Assembly: GCA_026770585.1 (NCBI GenBank)
Contig: MU646618.1
Span: forward strand, 361,303 to 385,556
Reading direction: 5' to 3'
From: Baffinella frigidus
Taxonomy: Eukaryota; Cryptophyceae; Cryptomonadales; Baffinellaceae
Length of the DNA stretch: 24,254 nt
The position numbers were made by a program, and so were the translations under genes. This document shows positions 1 to 6,763 of this stretch, piece after piece (the stretch's first letter is position 1; each line of letters opens with the position of its first letter). The notes beneath the pieces were generated by a model. The model worked only from the letters and a program-made list of their open reading frames with translations. It was not told where the DNA came from and did not search any database.

Positions 1-110
1 CCCTAAACCCTAAACCCTAAACCCTAAACCCTAAACCCCAAACCCTAAACCCTAAACCCTAAACCCTAAACCCTAAACCCTAAACCCTAAACCCTAAACC
101 CTAAACCCTG
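1..110 (+). repeat. Terminal telomere array, CCCTAAA type
   Basis: About 15 consecutive CCCTAAA units fill 1-105, with one CCCCAAA variant at 36-42; the array decays into CCCTGACCCC after 106. The C-rich strand reads 5' to 3' from base 1, as expected for the left end of a linear chromosome. TTTAGGG is the Arabidopsis-type repeat, used by land plants and many algae. The near-perfect repetition separates it from the degenerate internal arrays near 14 kb and 19 kb. Confidence 0.97.
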
Positions 111-620
111 ACCCCAAAACCCTCGTCTCCCCGTCGTCCTCGTCCTGCCCCGCCGATTTCATAGGCTAACGGATTAATCATGGGGTAGTTAGGCCTACGG
201 TTTTACCTACGGTAGGCCGTAGGGGGCTAGGGGGGCTCCTACGAAAAACCCCACGGCCTACCGTAGGTACGTAGGCCCAACTCCATTTTTAGTCCGTTAC
301 CCTATATATTGACTGCGTGGTTTGTTATTGCTTGCCAGCCAAGAGTCCACGCGTGTTCTCCTCGTGTGCGCATCCTCGTTGTTCGCGTCCGGGCGTGGGC
401 CTGGAGGCGTTGGGCGCAGTGTGGAGGCACAGTGTGCGTCGACGCACGTGCCTGCACGCGGTGGCCGCACCGGTGTCGTGTGTAGGGCAACACGCCACGC
501 TCACGCCAGAACCCAAGAGGGTTTTCAATCGTGGATTGACCCTGCTCTGCTTGTTATCCCGTCGAGCGACATTTTGCGCACTGCCGCGATTCGAGGCTGA
601 TTCGAGGCTGGCGGCATCTG
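111..620. other. Subtelomeric spacer with upstream region of the ankyrin gene
   Basis: Apart from palindromic element A1 (166-300) I see no supported gene. Overlapping short frames exist at 317-676 on both strands but have no recognisable domain. The stretch 540-620 is open in the frame of the first ankyrin exon, and a possible 3' splice site (gatgcag) ends at 626, so an upstream first exon cannot be excluded. Confidence 0.5.
166..300. mobile_element. Foldback element A1 (MITE-like)
   Basis: The ends are inverted copies of one another: taacggattaatcatgg at the left and, reverse-complemented, taacggactaaaaatgg at the right. Inside, cctacggtaggcc palindromes make most of the element self-complementary. 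A second copy lies at 8955-9108. No coding capacity. A target-site duplication could not be settled because the outer bases (tttcatagg) also resemble copy A2. Confidence 0.75.
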
Positions 621-3600
621 ATGCAGGTGTGGACAGTGGTGGATGCCGCGAAAAACAACGAGACGTACCTTGCTGAGTACTTCCGGGATCAAGAAGGTGC
701 ATTTCCACACGAGGCTATCCACGCGAACAGAATAAATGTCGACTGTAAGCATCTGTGTAGTAATTTTGGTATGTTTGGTCGAATAGATGGACATGCTACA
801 CGCTTTCCGTGTAGGTACGTGACCACCCCCCCCCCCAAAATTTAAAATCGACATTTATTCTGTTCGCACGGGCAGCTTCGTGTGGTTCACCTTGCCACCT
901 CACACATCGATTGCTGTTCCACCCTGGAGGGGACTTGCGGCCAAATCCTGAATAACCCTTTATCGCAAAAGTTGACATAATGTATACCACTAAAATACAT
1001 ATTAGACCTTGTTGTACCAGATCCATTCATCACGGGCACTCCACAATGTGGCGTGTTCTCCAAGGGGGGTTGACTTAAGAATGCTCAAAATACCATAATG
1101 TTCCATCCAGGGTGGTTCAGCACCGCGTTGCCCAACTCCACGACACGCGTTTCTATGGGCGTGGTGCACCGCTACCGAGCGAGGACGGGACACGATTTTT
1201 AAAAAATCAACCTTAATCCTGAAGGAAATGGACTTTTAAAATGAAAAGCCAGGACCGGAATCCCGGTCCTGACTGTCTTATATGTGCCGAGTTGGCTCGA
1301 CAGCGGCCCATCGATTGCTCTTTTCAGCACCGCGTTGCCCACCTCCACGACACGCGTTTCTACGGGCGTGGTGTCATATATTACCGAGTATACAACAGTA
1401 TACGAAGATAAAACCCAGGCAAAGCTAGACTACTTCCGACAGGGGGCGGGACACCCATGGGAGACCACATCTGTCACCTCGTTCTGGTGATACTGAACAC
1501 GAGCGTGCTTTTCGGAAAAAGGCAGCGAATGGTGAGGGCCGGGTGCTAAGTAAGTCCCAAGCCAGGGCCTGGCACAGCTTGGGCTGGCACAGCTTGGGCT
1601 GTTGGGGCCTTGCATCGGTTGCATGTGTTGCGCGAGCACAGCGGGCGAGTGACAGACGATCCCCCTTTTTTCGGAACAGAGGATTACCAGCTGGAGATGT
1701 GGGATGGGCCAAACCCTGAATCGCTCGCGAACCTCTCCCTGTTGGTTGCCGACGGCGCGAACATCAACCAGCACTTTCCGGAAGCTGGTAGCCTCGCCCC
1801 TCCTTGCCCGGTCCCTTTTTGTTCTTGTTCTTGTTCTTGTTCGTGTTCGTGTTCTTGTTCTTGTTCTTGTTCTTGTTCTTGTTCTTCTTGTTCTTGTTCT
1901 TCTTGTTCTTGTTCTTGTTCTTGTTCTTGTTCTTGTTGTTGTTGTTGTTGTTGTTGTTCTTCTTCTTCTTCTTCTTCTTCTTCTTCTTCTTCTTCTTCTT
2001 CTTCTTCTTCTTCTTGTTCTTGTTCTTCTTGTTCTTCTTGTTCTTGTTCTTCTCCTTCTTCTTCTTCTTCTTTCTTCTTCTTGTTCTTGTTCTTCTCTTC
2101 TTCTTCTTGATTACTCTCACGCCTGGAGATGAGTGATCCCAAAGTCTACGTCTCGAGCATCAAGACGTACCTACGTCTCGAGCATCAAGACTACGTCTCG
2201 AGCATCAAGACGTTGTGCTCTTTTTGGGTCCTTTAGGTTCTCTTAACTCCCACCATAGGTGGACACCGGAACTTATCCTGCAGAAAGGCCATGCTTCCTT
2301 TCGGATTACATCAGGCCCGACATATCCTTTAAGTCCTTTCAGAGTTTAAATGCTCCCAACATAGCCAACACCACGCCGTTCCGTAGAAAGGATCTCAGCT
2401 TCTGCAACTTGTCGCTCGTTTCCCCCTCCTGCATCATTCGATGTTGTCGCGACGCGTGGGTTGTGACTCACACTCTCCTTCCCCGCATGGACAGGAGGCA
2501 CCACACCGCTGCACATGGCCTGCGAGTCAGGCGTCAAATCCGCCGCGCAGGTGCGCACTCCTCCAAGCTGTGCTAGGCCCATGGATCCAATCTGTACCAG
2601 ACCCATGGATCCAAGCTGTGGCAGACCCATGGATCCAAGCTGTGGCAGGCCCATGGATCCAAGCTGTGGCAGGCCCATGGATCCAAGCGGTGCCAGGCCC
2701 ATGGATCCAAGCTGTGCTATGCCCAAGCTGTGCCGGCCCAAGCTGTGCCAGGCCCTGGCTTGGGGCTTACCCATCACCCGGCCCTCACCATTCGCTGCCC
2801 TTTCCCGCACGCTCCGAACCACCTCCTCCTCGTCAGCATGCATCTTTGTGTTGTCTGACACCCACGAAGGTGACGAGGCGGTGTTCTCCACTGTTACTTC
2901 TTAAGTTAACAGAGGTTCCACTTGTGCTTTGAGACGTTCCACTCTCGACTTTTGTCTCGGTGGGCCGCGCTCTGACGTTTGGTTGTCGGGGCGAAGGTGG
3001 TCGCTGAGTGCCTTCGGCTGGGGGCAGACCCTTTGGCTGGCACTCTGGGCGAGGGCAATACTCCTCTCCACTTCGCTGCGCTCGGCGGGTGCACTCCACT
3101 CTCCTAGAGCGTTTGCGGTAATTGTTGTCCGTTTCGGACGTGCGGGTTTCCGGTTTTCCGGTTTTCATTTGTACCAGAAGTGTCCATTTAGAATGTTTTG
3201 CGGTCTTTACAACATTTAAAAAAACCAAAATTGATCCCACCCTTTGATTGCTTTCTCTGCAGATCCTTTGTACGGAAGGGCGTGTCGTTGGGCCATGTTG
3301 GGAGAAATTAAAACCTAACGGACCTAAAGGTTACCACTTGGTTGAACACGCATCGCCGATGTTACCCGCCCAGGGCCTGGCAAGGGCGCCTCACTGGAGG
3401 TTGGGATGTGACGAATGTGGGTGACGAGCGTTGGTGACGAGTGTGGGTGACGAGTGTGGGTGACGAGTGTGAGTGACGAGTGTGGTCGTGACCGGCAGGG
3501 GCGCGGAGGTGATACGCGCGCTCTGCATCGGCCCCAACACTACTGGTCTGTGCCCTCCAGGCCTGGGGTCCAGGGGTTGTGTGCTCTGTAAGAAGGAGTA

Positions 3601-6126
3601 TGCTACCACCTGGTCCGTGTGATGCGTGTTTCTCTCATTACCCTGGCCCCACGCGCCCTGCTTGCGTTTTTTGCTGAGTGGATGACTGGATGATTGGATG
3701 ATTGGATGATTGGATGGTTGGATGGTTGGATGATTGGATGGTTGGATGATTGGATGACTGGATGGCGCGCAGATGCCCACGCCTGGAGCAGCGAATGGAA
3801 CTTCACGCTCGGCGTTAATGCATCGGACACCGTCAACGCATCATCGGGCAACGCAACCTCAGGACAGAGCGCTGAGGGTGATGGGGTGGTGCCGATGGAC
3901 GTGGGGGAGGGGGATGGGTTGGTTGCGAACGGAACCGCATGGGGAGACGGGGGGGATGCTCTGAAAAATGCAAGTACGAATGCGACCGGGGACGCGCCGC
4001 CGGTGGACGAACGATGGGGCTTGCTGCGAAACTCAAAGTTTGCAGAGTGGAAGGTCGAGGCGGAGAGGGATGCGCTGCACGCAGCGGCAACAGCCGTGTT
4101 GAATCCCCGGCCAGTTGTGGAGCGGTATCCCCTCTTCTGCCGCGCGTCTGCCGATGCACGGCTGCAACGGTACCCGAATCCGCTCTCTGCTTCTCCTCAC
4201 CCCGATCCATCCTGTCACGTGCCATCGCTGCGGAACCGCTCTTGATCCCCCCCCCCACGAAAACACCCCTCCAGAGGCGCACGGCGCACTCTTCGAGTAC
4301 CGGGTGGCCTCAAACAGTCCTGGCCTCGAGCAGTCCTGGCCTCAAACAGTCGGCCGAGGATCAAGCTCGGGTGGCGCGCGTTGCCCTGCCACTGTATGTA
4401 CCCTGATCCCTTTCCGCATTTACCCGGAAACGGCGTGTCGTTGGGCTATGTTCTCTGCAGATCCCTTCTACGAAACGGCGTGTCGTTGGGCTATGTTGGG
4501 CGAAATTAATACCTAAAGGACCTAAAGGACCCGAGATCACGCCCGTACTACGCGAGACTGCGGTAATCCCAGGCGTGCCCTACAGGGGTACCTCGCTCAC
4601 AAGAAACGCCCACCACCCTAGGACCACCATAGGGCCCTAGGTATAGGCCAACTGTAGGGTCCTAGGGGGGCGCAGTTTCTTATGAACGAGGTACCCCTGT
4701 AACGCGTGAGAGGTGCACTGCCCCCTGCAGGATGCTGGACATGCCGAACAAGGGCGGGGCCACAGCCTTGCACCTGGCGGCGACGTTCGGACAGGAAAAA
4801 GCTGTCCTCTCGCTCCTCCAGCTTGGCGCGAACCCCAGGTCTTGCCTGTCATCCGCGAACCCCCTTTTTTACCCCATAACTGCACTGTGCACGTGTGCGG
4901 TGTGGAAGGGGCTACCGGGAGCTATGGTGCAGACACCGTGGGCGTGGGTAAATACCCTAGACTCGCAAGTTATGAGTCTAGTGTTAGTACCCATACAGGG
5001 GTACCTCGCTCATAAGAAACAGCCTCCCCCTAGGACCCTGCAGTAGGACTATGCCTATGGCCCTACAGTGGTCCTAGGGGGGGGGCGCTTTCTTATGAGC
5101 GAGGTACCCCTGTATGGGTACTTACCCTAGACTCATAACCTGCCAGTCTAGGGTATGTACCCACGCCACGCGAGGTACCCCTGTAGTGGGCCTGGTTGCG
5201 TGGCACTGACGTGGGTGTGCGAGACTGGCAGGTTGCTGGACGCAGAGGGCCAGACTCCTGCTGACTGTCTCGACGACTTTGACTTCTCCAACGTCTCCCC
5301 CCACCCTACCACCCTACAACCCCCCCACCCTCCCACCATCCCACCCTACCACCCTACCACCCTACCAACCTACCACCGCACCACCGCACCACCGCACGCT
5401 GTGCGGCCAAGCCAGGCGGAGTGTCAGTCGCCACGAGTGGCGACGACGAAGACACATAAATGAACACACTTGATATTGTGTGACTGCCCCGTTGCCGGTC
5501 CTGAGGCCTAGCCAGGGCCGGGCGCCCCCCTCCCTGCAACACGCTGTGTGTGGACGCTACACTCTCCACGAATCCCGAGGAGGCCACTGTCTTTCGTTAG
5601 ATTTACTCGAGATCTCGAGCCGGCCTTGGAAAGCCCGTAATTACCTGTCAACTCTCTCTACTTGAGAGGCCTAAGTGAATGTACTTCGAGGGCCTGCGTG
5701 GCGTGCTCATAACCTTGCGTCCTTACGAACCCTTAGAGCCTAGATGCCCACACTGTGTCAGGCCTGTGGAAGAAAGCTGCTTCAAGAATTTCCCTGCGCC
5801 TACAGGGGTACCTCGCTCATAAGAAACCACCCCCCCCATAGGACCACCATAGGGCCCTAGGCATAGTCCTACTGTTCCTAGGGGGGCGCAGTTTCTTATG
5901 AGCGAGGTACCCCTGTACAGTCGAACATGTCCTCAATGATGAACCCCTCTCCTCTCTTGGCTGACTCTTGCTGTGCGCCTCCTGACAGGCGCGACTGCCT
6001 GAATTCATCATCGAGGAATACGACGACCACGCCAAGACGTTGGGAAATCTCAAGAAGACGCTTCGACACGCCCAGGCCACGTTCCTTCCCGCCGCGGAAG
6101 ATGGCATCGAGCCGATGCAACTTTGA
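621..6126 (+). CDS. Ankyrin-repeat protein, nine exons, with an Asn-sequon-rich insertion
   Basis: Exons: 621-696, 1680-1787, 2495-2550, 2997-3088, 3499-3587, 3773-4169, 4731-4838, 5232-5292, 5989-6126. All eight junctions are GT-AG and keep frame (1125 nt, 374 residues plus stop). The N-terminus MQVWTVVDAAKNNETY resembles an ankyrin cap. Repeat signatures follow: GTTPLHMACESG, then VVAECLRLGADPLAG, GNTPLHFAALGG with GAEVIRALC, GATALHLAATFGQEKAVLSL, LLQLGANPRLLDAEGQTPAD. Exon 6 inserts about 130 residues between repeats, with seven N-x-S/T motifs in its first 90 or so (NFT, NAS, NAS, NAT, NGT, NAS, NAT). The C-terminus (LPEFIIEEYDDHAKTLGN onward) is acidic and helical. No signal peptide or membrane segment is visible, so the likely role is cytosolic or nuclear protein binding; the partner is unknown. 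The ATG at 621 has a weak context, and the start may lie upstream. Family A, B, C, D, E and I elements sit only in introns or outside the gene. Confidence 0.85.
706..885. mobile_element. Foldback element D3 (MITE-like)
   Basis: The inverted ends read cacgaggctatccacgcg and, from the right, cacgaagctgcccgtgcg, each continuing to aacagaataaatgtcga. It lies in ankyrin intron 1. Copies D1 and D2 share the ends but have a different, longer interior. Confidence 0.8.
1119..1375. repeat. Repeat I1 between 50-bp direct repeats
   Basis: The core 1171-1305 is almost identical to 21886-22021 in the same orientation and contains the near-palindrome aggaccggaatcccggtcct. Here, but not at the second copy, it is bracketed by direct repeats of about 50 bp at 1119-1168 and 1324-1373 (caccgcgttgccca, then ctccacgacacgcgttt). 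It lies in ankyrin intron 1. Confidence 0.75.
1501..1600. repeat. Inverted duplicate of 2721-2816
   Basis: The reverse complement of this stretch matches 2721-2816 (agctgtgccaggccctggct, then cggccctcaccattcgctgc). Both copies are intronic in the ankyrin gene, one on each side of exons 2 and 3, so the pre-mRNA could pair across them. Confidence 0.7.
1817..2110 (+). repeat. TTC/TTG/GTTCTT microsatellite in ankyrin intron 2
   Basis: About 290 bp of pyrimidine-rich 3-bp and 6-bp repeats: gttctt runs, then ttg, then a long ttc run, then mixed. It is open in several frames, which produces artificial poly-Ser/Cys, poly-Leu and poly-Glu frames. It lies wholly between the 5' splice site at 1788 and the 3' splice site at 2494. 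Confidence 0.9.
2578..2722 (+). repeat. 24-bp minisatellite, six units, in ankyrin intron 3
   Basis: The unit cccatggatccaagctgtgg plus cagg is repeated about six times with few changes. The period is a multiple of three, so it reads through as RPMDPSCG octapeptides. The phases of the flanking exons (2495-2550 and 2997-3088) join cleanly without it, so it is probably intronic. Confidence 0.85.
2721..2816. repeat. Inverted duplicate of 1501-1600
   Basis: Second arm of the pair described at 1501-1600, following the 24-bp minisatellite in ankyrin intron 3. Confidence 0.7.
3105..3225. mobile_element. Element E1, one-ended copy
   Basis: It begins agagcgtttgcggtaattgt and matches the first two thirds of E2 (11271-11470), through cagaagtgtccattta and the cctttacaacattt region. 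The opposite terminal repeat is missing. It lies in ankyrin intron 4, 17 bp past the 5' splice site at 3089. Confidence 0.75.
3258..3336. repeat. Repeat K, copy 1
   Basis: Contains ctctgcagatcc, ggcgtgtcgttgggc, atgttgggagaaattaaaac and ctaacggacctaaagg. Related segments occur at 4428-4530 and, as the last part only, at 19478-19518. It has no coding capacity and no clear terminal repeats. Confidence 0.6.
3408..3487 (+). repeat. 13-bp minisatellite next to the 3' splice site of ankyrin intron 4
   Basis: Unit tgacgagtgtggg, about six copies, ending about 11 bp before the 3' splice site (accggcag at 3498). Confidence 0.8.
3678..3766 (+). repeat. GATGATTG-type microsatellite in ankyrin intron 5
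   Basis: An 8-bp unit (ggatgatt, ggatggtt, ggatgact) is repeated about 11 times. It ends six bases before the 3' splice site at 3772. The matching 5' splice site at 3588 is the consensus GTAAGA. Confidence 0.85.
4428..4530. repeat. Repeat K, copy 2, with internal duplication
   Basis: The segment acggcgtgtcgttgggctat is repeated head to tail, separated by ctctgcagatccc, and is followed by gaaattaatacctaaaggac. It lies in ankyrin intron 6 and is related to 3258-3336. Confidence 0.6.
4581..4701. mobile_element. Palindromic element B1
   Basis: Ends tacaggggtacctcgctc and, from the right, tacaggggtacctcgttc enclose a self-complementary middle with the family landmarks ctaggaccaccatagggccc and a C/G-rich run. 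TA flanks both ends. It lies in ankyrin intron 6, about 30 bp before exon 7. Confidence 0.88.
4935..5172. mobile_element. Nested palindrome: element B2 inside an outer inverted repeat
   Basis: B2 proper (4994-5114) has the usual tacagggg ends, with its interior in the opposite orientation to B1. Outside it, 4946-4993 (gggtaaataccctagactcg onward) is the inverted complement of 5115-5162 with few mismatches, and the similarity extends to about 4935 and 5172. A solo B end (gaggtacccctgtag) follows near 5170. All of this lies in ankyrin intron 7. Confidence 0.8.
5297..5398 (+). repeat. Cytosine-rich CCCACC/CCCTACCA repeat in ankyrin intron 8
   Basis: Imperfect ccctacca and ccaccgca units start five bases after the 5' splice site at 5293 and run about 100 bp. 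Confidence 0.75.
5660..5752. mobile_element. Element C1
   Basis: Reverse-complement relative of 13264-13359. Shared blocks are ctaagtgaatgtactt and ctcataaccttgcgtcctta, then cccttagagcctagatgccc. It lies in ankyrin intron 8. Confidence 0.65.
5801..5917. mobile_element. Palindromic element B3
   Basis: Full B copy: tacaggggtacctcgctcat at the left, its complement atgagcgaggtacccctgta at the right, with the ccatagggccctaggcatag core. It lies in ankyrin intron 8, about 70 bp before the last exon. Confidence 0.9.
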
Positions 6127-6245
6127 CCGCGGTCAAATTTATGCAACTTTGACTGCGGTCAAATTATGCAACTTGGACTGCGGTCAAATTATGCAACTTT
6201 GACTGCGGTCAAAGTTATGCAACTTTGACTGTGGTCAAAGTTCTG
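6114..6245 (+). repeat. Palindrome-bearing 25-bp tandem repeat over the ankyrin stop codon
   Basis: Five units of atgcaactttgactgcggtc plus aaatt. Each holds the near-perfect palindrome TTTGACYGCGGTCAAA. The ankyrin reading frame enters the first unit (M-Q-L) and stops at TGA 6124-6126 inside the first palindrome; the other units would form the start of the 3' UTR. Confidence 0.9.
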
Positions 6246-6369
6246 ATCAAGGTGTAGGTCTGCAGGGGCGATGCCCCGAGACGATACAGCCATTTGTACA
6301 CACGGGTAGCCATAGAGGACGAGAGGGCGGGCAACGGACCACCCGCGGTAGATTATGCGAGCGCGCGGG

Positions 6370-6440
6370 TGAAAGAGTGAGAGAGTGAGAGAGTGAGAGA
6401 GTGAGAGAGTGAGAGAGCGAGAGAATGTGAGAGAGTGAGC
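6370..6440. repeat. AGAGAGTG microsatellite
   Basis: Eight-base unit agagagtg repeated about seven times between the two convergent genes. Confidence 0.85.
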
Positions 6441-6528
6441 GATACGCACTGTAATACAAGGAACCAAAAAATCTACACCGCTGCCCGACTGCAGCGCTCG
6501 TGCCTGCCCCATCGAGGGCCACGACACC

Positions 6529-6684
6529 TACAGGGGTACCACGCTCATAAGAAAGCGCCCCCCCCCCAGGACGACCGTAGGGTAAGAAAACGCCCCCCCC
6601 CTAGGACGACCGTAGGGCCCTAGGCATAGGCCTACTGTAGAGTCCTACGATGAGGCGGTTTCTTATGAGCGAGGTACCCCTGTA
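6529..6684. mobile_element. Palindromic element B4 with internal duplication
   Basis: Ends tacaggggtaccacgctcat and the complement of tacaggggtacctcgctcat. The left poly-C arm is duplicated: aagaaa, c-run, aggacgaccgtaggg occurs twice (from about 6549 and 6583). TA flanks both ends. Confidence 0.88.
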
Positions 6685-6712
6685 CCGCGGGGCTCAGGCG
6701 GTGGACAACGCC

Positions 6713-6752
6713 TATCTCAGAAAACGAGTTCTAAAACTCGTTTTCTGAGATA
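6713..6752. promoter_or_regulatory. Perfect 18-bp hairpin 12 bases past the deaminase stop codon
   Basis: tatctcagaaaacgagtt, loop ctaa, aactcgttttctgagata: an 18-bp uninterrupted stem with a 4-base loop. On the - strand it begins 12 bases after the deaminase stop (6764-6766), so it would lie at the start of that 3' UTR. A role in 3'-end formation or stability is inferred; it could also be a tiny inverted-repeat element. Confidence 0.6.
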
Positions 6753-6763
6753 AACGCGGCTTG

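Larger units (their letters stand above)
6127..6763. other. Convergent intergenic region between the ankyrin and deaminase genes
   Basis: It holds the rest of the 25-bp repeat, an AGAGAGTG microsatellite at 6370-6440, element B4 (6529-6684) and a strong hairpin (6713-6752). Short - strand frames over 6190-6530 are open, but I could not attach them to a gene. Confidence 0.6.

Noticed and set aside
1610-2142. Long frames with poly-Ser/Cys, poly-Leu or poly-Glu on both strands
   Set aside because: They are translations of the TTC/TTG microsatellite. Only the first part (1680-1787) is real ankyrin exon; the repeat lies past a GT donor whose phase fits the next exon.
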